Of a DNA stretch of 64,000 bases, positions 42,733 to 52,235 are shown piece by piece (the stretch's first letter is position 1; each line of letters begins with the position of its first letter). The stretch covers positions 1 to 64,000 of the forward strand of contig JAUXPJ010000017.1 in assembly GCA_030683815.1 (NCBI GenBank). The letters run 5' to 3'. This stretch comes from Flavobacteriaceae bacterium. GTDB taxonomy: Bacteria > Bacteroidota > Bacteroidia > Flavobacteriales > Flavobacteriaceae. The notes beneath the pieces were generated by a model. That model did not search any database. It was not told the DNA's origin and was given only the letters and a program-made list of their open reading frames with translations. Made by a program: the position numbers and the translations under genes.

Positions 42733-44499
42733 TTAATGACTACTTTCAATTTCACCTTCTTTTAAAGGTATATTTTGAGGGATAAATTCTTCATAACCCG
42801 GTTTGTTGTAATCGTACGGCCAACGATGCACTTCAGGAATTTCTCCCGGCCAATTACCATGGATGTGTTTTACAGGTGTTGTCCACTCTAAAGTGTTGCT
42901 GTTCCAAGGATTTTGAGTTGCTTTTTTCCCTTTGAAAATACTATAGAGAAAATTAAACAAGAAAATCAGTTGACCCAAAAATGCGATGATGGCAAATATG
43001 CTGATGATTTCATTAAGGTTTACAAAATCATCAAACATGGGAAATGTTGAATTGGTATAATAACGTCTTGGAACTCCCGCCAATCCTAAAAAGTGCATCG
43101 GGAAAAATACTCCATAAGCGGTAACAATGGTAATCCAAAAATGGATTTGCCCCCAGGTATTGTTCATCATTTTACCAAACATTTTGGGAAACCAATGATA
43201 AACACCCGCAAAAGTTCCAAAAACTGCAGATAATCCCATTACGATATGAAAATGTCCCACCACAAAATAAGTGTCATGTACATTGATATCCAGAGTAGCA
43301 TCACCTAAAATCAATCCGGTTAATCCGCCGGTAATAAAGGTTGATATCAGTCCGATGCTGAACAACATCGCCGGTGAAAAAATGATGTTTCCGCGCCATA
43401 AAGTGGTTAAATAATTAAATACTTTAATAGCCGATGGAATTGCAATCAATAAAGTAGTGATGGTAAAAACGGCTCCTAAAAATGGATTCATCCCGGTTAC
43501 AAACATATGATGTCCCCAAACAATAAATGATAAACCGCCAATGGCTAAGATTGAACCAATCATAAATTTATAACCAAAAATGGGTTTTCTAGACATCGTT
43601 GAAACAATTTCAGAAGTTATTCCGAGCGATGGCAATAAAACAATATAAACCTCCGGGTGACCTAAAAACCAAAATAAATGCTCAAATAAAATGGGACTTC
43701 CTCCAAAACGTTCCAATGCTTGGCCTCCTATATAAATATCTGATAAATAAAAACTGGTGCCAAAACTTCTGTCAAATACCAACAATAAAACAGCCGATAA
43801 TAATACAGGGAAAGATAAAACGCCTAAAATTGCCGTAACTAAAAATGACCAGATTGTTAAAGGTAAACGCGTAAAAGTCATTCCTTTAGTTCTCAGATTT
43901 ATAATCGTAACTATGTAATTTAAGCTTCCTATCAAAGATGAAGTTATAAAAAGTGCCATGGCAACAAGCCAAAGCGTCATTCCTAAACCTGAACCGGGAA
44001 TTGCTTCCGGCAACGCACTCAGAGGCGGATAAATGGTCCATCCGGCAGAAGCAGCTCCACCTTCAACACCCAACGAAACCAGCATTACAATACAGGATAT
44101 AAAAAATATCCAATAAGACAACATATTGATAAAACCTGAAGCCATATCTCTCGCTCCAATTTGTAACGGAATCAATAAATTACTGAAAGTTCCGCTTAAA
44201 CCGGCTGTTAGCATAAAGAAAACCATGATGGTTCCGTGCATGGTTACCAATGCCAAATATTTATCGGGTGCTATGACGCCGCCATTTGCCCAGCTTCCCA
44301 ATAACAAATCGTTTATCCAGAATCTTTCACCGGGCCATCCTAATTGTAATCTAAACAAAACGGACATAATAATACCGATGAATCCCATGGTAAATCCGGT
44401 AATCATGAATTGTTTTGCAATCATTTTATGATCGCGAGAGAAAATGTATTTCGAGATAAAACTTTCTTGATGTGTATGTTCTGAATGTATGATATCCAT
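42733..44499 (-). CDS. ctaD: Cytochrome c oxidase subunit I
   Basis: A 588-residue catalytic subunit with 12 helices. Heme and CuB ligands are visible: His in LVTMHGTIMVFFML, HPEVYIVLLPSLG (CuB His-Tyr crosslink motif), WGHHMFVTGMNP (two CuB His) and FVVGHFHIVMGLS (heme a3 and heme a His). Oxygen is reduced to water with proton pumping. The HPEVY pattern indicates an A-type heme-copper oxidase. Confidence 0.97.
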   Translation of the reverse strand: MDIIHSEHTHQESFISKYIFSRDHKMIAKQFMITGFTMGFIGIIMSVLFRLQLGWPGERFWINDLLLGSWANGGVIAPDKYLALVTMHGTIMVFFMLTAGLSGTFSNLLIPLQIGARDMASGFINMLSYWIFFISCIVMLVSLGVEGGAASAGWTIYPPLSALPEAIPGSGLGMTLWLVAMALFITSSLIGSLNYIVTIINLRTKGMTFTRLPLTIWSFLVTAILGVLSFPVLLSAVLLLVFDRSFGTSFYLSDIYIGGQALERFGGSPILFEHLFWFLGHPEVYIVLLPSLGITSEIVSTMSRKPIFGYKFMIGSILAIGGLSFIVWGHHMFVTGMNPFLGAVFTITTLLIAIPSAIKVFNYLTTLWRGNIIFSPAMLFSIGLISTFITGGLTGLILGDATLDINVHDTYFVVGHFHIVMGLSAVFGTFAGVYHWFPKMFGKMMNNTWGQIHFWITIVTAYGVFFPMHFLGLAGVPRRYYTNSTFPMFDDFVNLNEIISIFAIIAFLGQLIFLFNFLYSIFKGKKATQNPWNSNTLEWTTPVKHIHGNWPGEIPEVHRWPYDYNKPGYEEFIPQNIPLKEGEIESSH

Positions 44500-44525
44500 A
44501 ATATATTAAATTTTATTTCGGTTTT

Positions 44526-45497
44526 TTATCTAAATGTTGGGTTAATTGCTAACCATTTGTTGTAATCTTCTTCACTTTCTACCACAATTTTCATTTTCAT
44601 GGCAAAATGAGCCATTCCGCAAATTTTATTACACAAAAGCATATAGTCAAAATCGGGGTTTTTAGTGATTCTTCTCATTTCTTGCGTGGTATATTTTGGA
44701 GTGAAATTAAACTGGGTTTTTAATCCCGGAACACAATTCATTTGTGCTCTAAAGTGTGGCATATACGCGCTGTGCATTACATCTTGTGCTCTAAACACAA
44801 ATTGAACAGGTTTGTTTACAGGGATATGAAATTCATTTTTGACAATTTTATCATCAAAAGAAACCACATCTGTAGTATCAATTCCCAAGAAATTGGCGTT
44901 ATTAATTAAGACAATGTTAGCTCTTCCCAACTTTCCATCATTACCGGCATATCGGGCAGTCCAATCAAATTGTTTGGCATAGATTTCAATTAAAACCTTA
45001 TCATCTTTGTCATCTAAAGGTTTCATAATGGAGTTCCAATTGTATAAACCAATGGATATCAACAAGACCAAAACCATAGCAGGAAGCGCCGTCCAAAGCA
45101 ATTCTAATTTTAAATTGTGGGTAAAAAATGCTGGTTTTCTGTTTTTATTGAAAGCATATTTAAAAACAAAAAAGAAAAGTAACACATGAGTAATCACAAA
45201 AACGATACTGATTATTACTCCTGTTATCAACATTAATGAATCGACGTCTGCTCCATGGACAGAACCTGATTCTGGTAATATTGAACCGCCCCATTTAAAG
45301 ATGAGAAAGAGAATAAACAATAGAAATCCAATTCCGAATGCTATAAAAAGCCATCCTTGAGTTCTGTTTTCTTGCTCATCAAATTTTAAATCATCGGGGT
45401 TTTCTTTAAACATTTCTTTAAAATCACCACCTTTTAAGTAAAAGAAGGTAATTAGAAAAAGAATTAAAATAAATAAAAATGCTGAAAGTAATAACAT
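44526..45497 (-). CDS. ctaC: Cytochrome c oxidase subunit II
   Basis: A 323-residue subunit II with an N-terminal membrane helix, two further helices (FIAFGIGFLLFILFLIFKW; LITGVIISIVFVITHVLLFF) and a periplasmic CuA domain. CuA ligands: His in DVMHSAYMPHFRAQ and the CxxxC-H-M run LCNKICGMAHFAMKM near residue 288-302. The residue between the cysteines that is usually Glu is Lys here. No heme c motif (CxxCH) is present. Confidence 0.96.
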   Translation of the reverse strand: MLLLSAFLFILILFLITFFYLKGGDFKEMFKENPDDLKFDEQENRTQGWLFIAFGIGFLLFILFLIFKWGGSILPESGSVHGADVDSLMLITGVIISIVFVITHVLLFFFVFKYAFNKNRKPAFFTHNLKLELLWTALPAMVLVLLISIGLYNWNSIMKPLDDKDDKVLIEIYAKQFDWTARYAGNDGKLGRANIVLINNANFLGIDTTDVVSFDDKIVKNEFHIPVNKPVQFVFRAQDVMHSAYMPHFRAQMNCVPGLKTQFNFTPKYTTQEMRRITKNPDFDYMLLCNKICGMAHFAMKMKIVVESEEDYNKWLAINPTFR

Positions 45498-45532
45498 ATT
45501 GTTTTGTTTTAATCAATACAAGTTTTGGTTAA

Positions 45533-46432
45533 TTAAAGGTATTTTGATATTATCAAAAGTATTTGAACTAATGGTAAATAATAAAAAGAGCCAAACATGA
45601 GTTTTTTGGCACTCTCCATTTTTTGGGTTTGGCACAACTGATATGATTGGTATGTAAAATTGATTGTTAATAGAAGTATTAAAACTCCGATAGTTAAGCC
45701 AACATAGTTTTCTAAATAAAAAAATAATACCAATGGGATTATTAAACCAGTTGAAAGAAAAGTAATAATTGCACTCCATTTTGTTCTTCCTTTAAGTGAT
45801 GGTAACAATCGGAATCCGGCTTTTTTATAATCATCATCCAACATCCAGGCAATGGCCCAAAAATGGGGGAATTGCCATAAAAATTGTAATGCAAAGAGTA
45901 AAACACACCAAATATCAATGGTTCCGGTAATGGCAACATAACCAATTACAGGAGGTGCGGCACCTGCAATGGCGCCGGCTACAACCGCTAAACGCGATTT
46001 CTGTTTTAAGGGTGTGTATATAAAAGCATAGATTGCAAGTGATAAGACTCCTATCAATGAGGATAAGAAATTGAAGAAATAATTTAACAGAAAGGCACCT
46101 ATCATTCCTAAAATAAGCGAAACAGTATAGGCCTCAATTACTGATAATCTTCCTGATGCAACCGGTCGATTGGTCGTTCTGGTCATCAGTTTATCCAAAT
46201 CTTTTTCAAAAATTTGATTCAATCCGTTGGCAGCGCCGGTAATTAAAAATCCGCCTAAAAGAAGGATTCCTAAAAGAAAAAAATTGATAGATAAATCAGC
46301 GCCCAAAACATAACCAACACCTGCAGAAAAAACAACTGACATGGTGAGTCGTACTTTAACTAATTGCAGATAATCTGAAAATTTAGCGATAGAAAAGTGA
46401 GTAATTTTACTCTGTAAAGTAGTATAATGCAT
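45533..46432 (-). CDS. ctaB: Protoheme IX farnesyltransferase (heme O synthase)
   Basis: A 299-residue nine-helix prenyltransferase that adds farnesyl to heme B. The Asp-rich motif is NGLNQIFEKDLDKLMTRTTN (about 67-86), then RPVASGRL and YTPLKQKSR; the second acidic loop is WMLDDDYKKAGFRLLP. In this cluster it lies upstream of subunit II, where heme A synthase is at the other end. Confidence 0.96.
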   Translation of the reverse strand: MHYTTLQSKITHFSIAKFSDYLQLVKVRLTMSVVFSAGVGYVLGADLSINFFLLGILLLGGFLITGAANGLNQIFEKDLDKLMTRTTNRPVASGRLSVIEAYTVSLILGMIGAFLLNYFFNFLSSLIGVLSLAIYAFIYTPLKQKSRLAVVAGAIAGAAPPVIGYVAITGTIDIWCVLLFALQFLWQFPHFWAIAWMLDDDYKKAGFRLLPSLKGRTKWSAIITFLSTGLIIPLVLFFYLENYVGLTIGVLILLLTINFTYQSYQLCQTQKMESAKKLMFGSFYYLPLVQILLIISKYL

Positions 46433-46585
46433 TATTGTTTGATTTCTATTTCAATGACAATGTATGCAATTGCAAACTTTAAAAAATAATTGTTAGATAA
46501 ATAAAATTTATAAGTAGATAAAAATAAATGATATATATTGATAATATTAAAAAAAATCAGACTAACATTATCAAAATCATTTTTG

Positions 46586-47110
46586 TTATTGATAATATGG
46601 CGAAATCATTAAGTAAACAATTACCCCGGTTAGAGCTACATATTCCCAAAGTATGAAAGTAATCGGAGCTATTTTTTTATGCCCTTTTATATCATTAATG
46701 AAAGCCCTAAAATAAGTATGGAGTACCATCGGAATCAAGAAAATAGAACTGATGATATGTGTAATTAAAATAAAAAAATACAAGTATCGAACTGCTCCTA
46801 CGCCTCCAAATTTTGTTTCTTCACTGGTGGCATGGTAAAGAATATACATAACTAAAAATGTTACAGACAGAAAAAAGGCAATTTTCACCAATAATTCATG
46901 CATTTTCCGATTCCCATTCTTGATGAAATAAACAGCCAATATTAAAACTAAAGCTGTTAAAGCATTTATTACCGCGTATATGTGGGGTAAAAAAGAAAAA
47001 TTGGCGTCAAATTTTACTTGAAAAAGGACGACAATTAGAAGTGGCACTAAAACTGATATTACAGTTATTAATTTTTTAATGCTTTTCTGATTTGCTGTAA
47101 GATTGATCAT
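46586..47110 (-). CDS. DUF420 membrane protein
   Basis: A 174-residue protein with five membrane helices and conserved features of the DUF420/CtaM-like family (NALTALVLILAVYFIKNGNR, KMHELLVKIAFFLSVTFLV, RYLYFFILITHIISSIFLIP, VLHTYFRAF). Members are encoded with oxidase genes and in Firmicutes one (CtaM) is needed for oxidase activity. It lies between the Moco operon and ctaB. Confidence 0.85.
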   Translation of the reverse strand: MINLTANQKSIKKLITVISVLVPLLIVVLFQVKFDANFSFLPHIYAVINALTALVLILAVYFIKNGNRKMHELLVKIAFFLSVTFLVMYILYHATSEETKFGGVGAVRYLYFFILITHIISSIFLIPMVLHTYFRAFINDIKGHKKIAPITFILWEYVALTGVIVYLMISPYYQ

Positions 47111-47139
47111 TTAAATTTATTTTTTTTAATTTTTTCTAT

Positions 47140-48240
47140 TTAACTAAAATCATCAAGAGATTCTATCCCATTTTCTAAATTGTAAACTTTTAAAGTTGGA
47201 TGCGCTTCCACCAAAGCAAGCGCTGCATCATAGCTCATGGCGCCTTTTAAACAGATTAAAATATACTCATGATTGGGTTTTATGGGCATTCTGAAAGGAT
47301 CAAAACTAAAATATGTTAATTGGATGATTTTTTCTGTATATTTTTTATGAGGTAAATTACCGCTAAAAGACAATACAACTACATTATCTTGTTTTAATTT
47401 ATCCCAAAATTCTTGGGTGTTCAACATTTTTATTTCAACATCCACTTCACAAGTTTTAAAAATATAATTTTCTGCTGCAAAAAAAGAAGAAATTTCATCA
47501 TTAGAAAATCTTTTCTGAATTTGAATAGTTTGAGTGGTATGATATAAACTGTTGTAAATAAATAGTTTATTGGTTAATAAACTTCCTTTTTTGAGAATTA
47601 TTTTTAACACTTCATTGACTTGATGTAAAGCAATAATTCCGACAATAGTATTTAAAGTACCAACTTCAGCACAAGTTGGAGGAAGTTTCTCCGGTATTTC
47701 CGGAAAAGCGTCGCGCAAATTTGCAGTGAATTTTCCATTTTCTATAGCGTGATTAAAAGTAGCAACATAACCATCAAATTTATGTAAAGAACCGTAAACC
47801 AATGTTTTATGATGCAGTACGCAAACATCATTGATTAAATATTTGATATGCAAATTATCGGTACAATCAACAATTATACCAGCATCTTTTACAAAAGCGG
47901 CAATATTATATTTTGAAATAGCAACTTGATCTTCAGTTACTTTTACAAAAGGCGAAATAGATTCAATATAATTTTTGAGACAAAAAACTTTTGGTTTTCC
48001 AACATCTTCTAAAGTGTAAAAAACCTGACGGTGTAAATTGGAAACTGAAACAACGTCAAAATCGACTAAATGAATATTTCCAACACCACTTGCTGCTAAA
48101 TAAACAGCAACAGCACTACCTAAACCACCACAACCAATAATTAACACATTGGATTTTTGAAGTAAATTTTGACCATTTTCACCCACTTCATTTAAAATAA
48201 TTTGACGTCCGTATAACTGGTTAAAGCTTGGTTTTTCCAT
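47140..48240 (-). CDS. moeB: MoeB/ThiF-type adenylyltransferase with rhodanese-like tail
   Basis: A 366-residue E1-like enzyme. The N-terminal ThiF domain has GCGGLGSAVAVYLAASGVGN (nucleotide loop), FDVVSVSNLHRQVFY, and DCTDNLHIKYLINDVC. The C-terminal 90 residues resemble a rhodanese domain with an active-site-like loop ICLKGAMSYDAA. It likely adenylates the C-terminus of MoaD for sulfur loading, in the Moco pathway. The zinc-binding CxxC pairs typical of MoeB are not obvious. Confidence 0.88.
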   Translation of the reverse strand: MEKPSFNQLYGRQIILNEVGENGQNLLQKSNVLIIGCGGLGSAVAVYLAASGVGNIHLVDFDVVSVSNLHRQVFYTLEDVGKPKVFCLKNYIESISPFVKVTEDQVAISKYNIAAFVKDAGIIVDCTDNLHIKYLINDVCVLHHKTLVYGSLHKFDGYVATFNHAIENGKFTANLRDAFPEIPEKLPPTCAEVGTLNTIVGIIALHQVNEVLKIILKKGSLLTNKLFIYNSLYHTTQTIQIQKRFSNDEISSFFAAENYIFKTCEVDVEIKMLNTQEFWDKLKQDNVVVLSFSGNLPHKKYTEKIIQLTYFSFDPFRMPIKPNHEYILICLKGAMSYDAALALVEAHPTLKVYNLENGIESLDDFS

Positions 48241-48255
48241 TGTTTAAAGCAATAA

Positions 48256-49374
48256 TTATTTATTTTTCAATTCCTTTTTTACCTGTTCATATTCATCCGG
48301 CGTATTGATATTTCTCAAGAAATCTTCATCAATAGCTGCTAATTCCACCTCAGCATTGATTAAAACTTTTCTCGGACAAGAATATCCCATACTTAAATAT
48401 TGCAGTAATATTGGGTATGATTTTGGCTCCCAAATGCTAATCAACGGCTCGGGAAACGGATTGTTTTTTCCGATAAAAGTAGTGGCAATTTTCGCCGGAT
48501 TTCTTTTACTGATGAGTAAATTCAGCATATTTTCATCAACAAAAGGCAAATCGGTGGCAACCACTAAAAAAGCATTATTGGGATGTTGCATAAAAGCAGA
48601 ACAAATGCCGCCAAACGGACCTAAACCCAAAAATGTGTCAGGAATCAGGTTTTGATGGCTGATATCTTGTTCCTTTCTGGAGGAAATAAAAACTTGGCCG
48701 GCTACCACTTTTTGTAATAAATTAAACAGATGTTCGCGTTGTGTGGTACCAAAATAGTTCAAAGAACTTTTATCGGTTCCCATCCGTTCACTTTTTCCGC
48801 CCACTAATACAAGTCCGTTTAAAATCGGAATTTGATGTTGGATTTCATTTAAAATAAATTGGCTAATCTGTTCAATATCACCAATATTGAAAATAGGAGT
48901 TTTATCAATAGTTGGGAATTTCTCTTTTAAGAATGGAAAAATGATTGAATTCTCCTCTTTTTTTATCAAGCAAATGATATCCGTAATTTGGTCGATTCTT
49001 TTTAAAAGCGATGTTTCTTTGGCATCATCAAGTATGATGAGTTGCTTTTTTCCTTGAAAGTGATTTCCGTTGATAAAAGTGATATCAAAAGATGAAAATT
49101 CACGATAATGTTGAAATGAATTTTGCAGCAATTGTTTTTGTGAAGTTAGGGTTTTATCGGAATGAAAAGTAAATTGATTTAAAACCAACGGTTCCTTATT
49201 TTCTTCATGAGAAGCATCAATATAAGCAATTTTATATGGATTTAAACGAGCTGAGATTTCATTTACTAAAGTTGAAATCACACTGCAAGAACTTCCTAAA
49301 ACAGCCATTTCATTAAGGGCAAATTGCCCGAAATTGCGCAAAGGTAATTTGATGTGTTTTTGATGTTTAGTCAT
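48256..49374 (-). CDS. mobA: MobA-type nucleotidyltransferase with an N-terminal MobB-like domain
   Basis: A 372-residue protein in two parts. Residues about 185-372 are a MobA-like transferase (GLVLVGGKSERMGTDKSSL at the start; VVATDLPFVDENML; NPFPEPLISIWEPKSYPIL) that makes molybdopterin guanine dinucleotide. The first 180 residues look like a degenerate P-loop domain (VLGSSCSVISTLVNEIS; LIILDDAKE), possibly a MobB relative with a lost Walker lysine. It lies 3 bases before moaC. Confidence 0.85.
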   Translation of the reverse strand: MTKHQKHIKLPLRNFGQFALNEMAVLGSSCSVISTLVNEISARLNPYKIAYIDASHEENKEPLVLNQFTFHSDKTLTSQKQLLQNSFQHYREFSSFDITFINGNHFQGKKQLIILDDAKETSLLKRIDQITDIICLIKKEENSIIFPFLKEKFPTIDKTPIFNIGDIEQISQFILNEIQHQIPILNGLVLVGGKSERMGTDKSSLNYFGTTQREHLFNLLQKVVAGQVFISSRKEQDISHQNLIPDTFLGLGPFGGICSAFMQHPNNAFLVVATDLPFVDENMLNLLISKRNPAKIATTFIGKNNPFPEPLISIWEPKSYPILLQYLSMGYSCPRKVLINAEVELAAIDEDFLRNINTPDEYEQVKKELKNK

Positions 49375-49376
49375 CT

Positions 49377-49847
49377 TTACAAACTATAATCTGATTTTCC
49401 GCCGGTTTTCTCCACCAACAAAATTTCTTTAATGACCATTGCTTTTGAAACCGATTTACACATATCATAAACCGTTAAAGCAGCTGTTGAAACGCCCGTT
49501 AAAGCTTCCATTTCAACGCCTGTTTTTCCTTCCATCATAACTTCACAAAATAGTTCAATATCAGTTTTGCTGATAATATTGATGTCTATTTCGATGCCGT
49601 CAATTAATAATGGATGACACATTGGAATGAGTTCATGTGTTTTTTTTACTGCCTGAATTCCGGCAATAATAGCCGTTTGAAAAACTGCTCCTTTTTTGGT
49701 AACCAATTCGTTATTTTCAAAAAGATTGATAAGTTCTTCACCTAAAAACATCGTCGCTTTTGCAATGGCTTTTCGCTGACTTACTTTTTTATCGCCAACA
49801 TTGACCATTTTGGGTTGATTTTTTTTATTGAGATGTGTAAAATCCAT
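49377..49847 (-). CDS. moaC: Cyclic pyranopterin monophosphate synthase
   Basis: A 156-residue MoaC that acts after MoaA in Moco synthesis. Motifs: DKKVSQRKAIAKATMFL, KKTHELIPMCHPLLIDGIEI and MEGKTGVEMEALTGVSTAALTVYDM (quoted in part). Length is normal. It is between moeA (12-base gap) and mobA. Confidence 0.96.
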   Translation of the reverse strand: MDFTHLNKKNQPKMVNVGDKKVSQRKAIAKATMFLGEELINLFENNELVTKKGAVFQTAIIAGIQAVKKTHELIPMCHPLLIDGIEIDINIISKTDIELFCEVMMEGKTGVEMEALTGVSTAALTVYDMCKSVSKAMVIKEILLVEKTGGKSDYSL

Positions 49848-49859
49848 AGTTTAAGTTTT

Positions 49860-51062
49860 TTAACGATAAGATAAATAAGGAAGAATACTTCCTTTTTTAA
49901 ATTCGGTTTGTTCAGATGACAATTCCAAAAAACCATCAGCATCTATTAAATTGACTAAATCAGCAGAACCATTTCCCGTGATGGGTTTTGCATATAATAT
50001 TCCTTTTTTGTTAGTGATTTTAACTTGTAAAAAGTAGGTTAAATCGGCTTTGAAGATAAAATCTTCTTCCAAAACTGCCCGAGATTGGTTTTCAAAATTT
50101 AACTCCATCGATTTAAGATACCAGGGTTTAAAATATTTGATAAAATTTAAAAAGGCAGCCACCGGATTTCCCGGAAATGCAAATATGGTTTTACTTTCTT
50201 TTGCCCCAAACCAAAAAGGTTTGCCTGGTTTTTGTTGTACTCTGTGAAAATGTTTTTCAACTCCTAAATCGGTTAAAACTTCGGGTAAATAATCAAATTT
50301 TCCTTTGCTCACACCGCCACTAAATATAAGTACATCAAAATCCATCAATATTTGATTGATCTCTTTCAGCAAAACGTTTTTATCATCATTAATATGAAAA
50401 ATTGAAGCATTCAAGTTTAGGTTGTTCAACAAAGCTAAAACTGAATAAACATTGCTTTTCCTAATTTGATGTGGTTTCGGATTTTCATCAACATTAACTA
50501 ACTCATTTCCAGTAGATATAATAGCGATTTTAGGTTGCTTAACAACTAAAACAGTTGATTTTCCAACCGTTGCCAAAACACCCATTTCTGCCGAACCAAT
50601 CAAGGTATTTTTATCGATTAATAAAGTGCCTTTTTTTTGGTCAAAACCTTGTGGATGAATATTGTTTAAATATTTTACATCATCCAAATGAATGGTAGCA
50701 ACTCCATTTTCAATGGTAATTTGTTCATATGGAATAACGGCATCTGTATTTTTGGGTAAAATTGCGCCCGTCATCGCCTCAATACAATTTTCGATATTTT
50801 TTAGTGAAAGTTGTTCACTCCCAGCAGCTTGTATATTTTCAATGTAGAAACTTCGCAATCCTTTATCAAAACTTGCTTTGCAAATAGCGATTCCATCCAT
50901 GCTAACTCGGTTAAAAGGAGGAAAATCGCGATCGGCATCAATCGGTTCTTTTAGAATCCTATTCAAAGATTTTGTAAGCTCAACCATTTCATCGCCAAAA
51001 TCTTGGGAATGATTTAAGATAATTGAAGTAGCTTCTCTTACACTGATTAAACTCATTTTCAC
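49860..51062 (-). CDS. moeA: Molybdopterin molybdenumtransferase
   Basis: A 400-residue MoeA. Motifs: DADRDFPPFNRVSMDGIAI (about 38-56), EAMTGAILPKNTDAVIPYEQ, IISTGNELVNVDENPKPHQI and LIFSGGVSKGKFDYLPEVL, then FAFPGNPVAAFLNF. It inserts molybdate into molybdopterin. It sits directly downstream of moaA (6-base gap). Two possible starts two codons apart. Confidence 0.95.
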   Translation of the reverse strand: MKMSLISVREATSIILNHSQDFGDEMVELTKSLNRILKEPIDADRDFPPFNRVSMDGIAICKASFDKGLRSFYIENIQAAGSEQLSLKNIENCIEAMTGAILPKNTDAVIPYEQITIENGVATIHLDDVKYLNNIHPQGFDQKKGTLLIDKNTLIGSAEMGVLATVGKSTVLVVKQPKIAIISTGNELVNVDENPKPHQIRKSNVYSVLALLNNLNLNASIFHINDDKNVLLKEINQILMDFDVLIFSGGVSKGKFDYLPEVLTDLGVEKHFHRVQQKPGKPFWFGAKESKTIFAFPGNPVAAFLNFIKYFKPWYLKSMELNFENQSRAVLEEDFIFKADLTYFLQVKITNKKGILYAKPITGNGSADLVNLIDADGFLELSSEQTEFKKGSILPYLSYR

Positions 51063-51068
51063 AGGTTT

Positions 51069-52067
51069 TTATCCGCCAATATTTGACATACTTTCTGAAA
51101 TGGAATTGTTTTTCCTGTTTTGTTCGGCAACAAATCCATTTTCAGGTTTATGATGAACCGTATTAATAAAAAGTTCTTTTAAATCATCATCACTGGCACC
51201 GTTTCTAATAAAATCACGAACGCTAAAAACCCCTTCATCAAACAAACAATTTTTAAACATTCCGGTTGAAGTTATTCTGATGCGATTACAATCGTTGCAA
51301 ATTGTGCGCGTAAAAGCGGGAATAATGCCGAAAGTACCTTTATAATTGGGAATTTTAAAATTGACAGAGGTGGATGATTTAGCAGAATCAATCTTATTTA
51401 TATGTGAATAATGCTGCTGAATATGTGTTAGAATAGTTTTAAAATCCCAAAGTTGATTAAAATCTTTTTGTCCGATTCCATTAAAAGGCATTTCTTCAAT
51501 AAATCTTACAGCAATGTTTTCATTTTTTGTCAATTCAATAAAATCGATGATTTCATCGGTATTGACCTCTGATTGTACTACAAAATTGAGTTTTAATTTT
51601 AATTTTTCTGATGATTTCAAAAACTCAAAAGATTCCATCACCTTAGAAAAAGAATCCTGACGTGTAATTGCTGCAAATCGATGGGTTTTTAAGGTATCTA
51701 AACTTAAATTAATCGACTTAATTTTTGATAATTTTTCAATTTCTTGAAGATATTTTGGCAAAAGAACGCCGTTTGTTGTGATGTTTATTTCATCTAAATT
51801 GTTGTTAAATGACAACATCTCCAAAAAATTCATAAAATCAGTCCTCACAAAAGGTTCGCCTCCGGTAAGCCGTACTTTGTTAACTCCTAATCCACTTAAA
51901 ACGCGAACTAAACGGTACATTTCTTTAAATGTCAACAATTGTTTTCGTTCCACAAATTTGTTTCCAATTTCTGGCATACAATATTGACAACGCAAGTTAC
52001 AACGGTCAGTTATAGCTAATCGTAAGTAATTAATAGTTCTGCCGTGTTTGTCTAAAAGTTGAGTCAT
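51069..52067 (-). CDS. moaA: GTP 3',8-cyclase
   Basis: A 332-residue radical SAM enzyme that starts Moco synthesis from GTP. The N-terminal cluster motif CxxxCxxC is DRCNLRCQYCMP (about residues 18-29), the second cluster uses CNDCNRIRITSTGMFKNCLF (about 259-278). Motifs VRLTGGEPFVRTDF and INITTNGVLLPKY are also present. Normally the C-terminus ends in a conserved GG motif, and here it ends ESMSNIGG, matching. First gene of the Moco run. Confidence 0.97.
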   Translation of the reverse strand: MTQLLDKHGRTINYLRLAITDRCNLRCQYCMPEIGNKFVERKQLLTFKEMYRLVRVLSGLGVNKVRLTGGEPFVRTDFMNFLEMLSFNNNLDEINITTNGVLLPKYLQEIEKLSKIKSINLSLDTLKTHRFAAITRQDSFSKVMESFEFLKSSEKLKLKLNFVVQSEVNTDEIIDFIELTKNENIAVRFIEEMPFNGIGQKDFNQLWDFKTILTHIQQHYSHINKIDSAKSSTSVNFKIPNYKGTFGIIPAFTRTICNDCNRIRITSTGMFKNCLFDEGVFSVRDFIRNGASDDDLKELFINTVHHKPENGFVAEQNRKNNSISESMSNIGG

Positions 52068-52202
52068 TAAATTTTTATAATGAGAACAAAGTTACAAAAA
52101 TTAAGTACTAAAAAGCCTTAATTATATGGATTCAGGTATTTTTAAAAATGGTTTTTTTAAATAATAATCGGCTATTACACTTTACATTTTTAGAAAAGGC
52201 AC

Positions 52203-52210
52203 TATTTTTG
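52203..52210 (+). promoter_or_regulatory. -7 box upstream of nadA
   Basis: TATTTTTG matches TAnnTTTG, 25 bases before the nadA ATG, in the divergent gap with moaA. Confidence 0.5.
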
Positions 52211-52235
52211 TTCTTAGAATTAAAAATTTGAAGTA

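Noticed and set aside
45513-45779. Open frame on the minus strand inside the heme O synthase gene
   Set aside because: It is an out-of-frame shadow of ctaB with no family signal.
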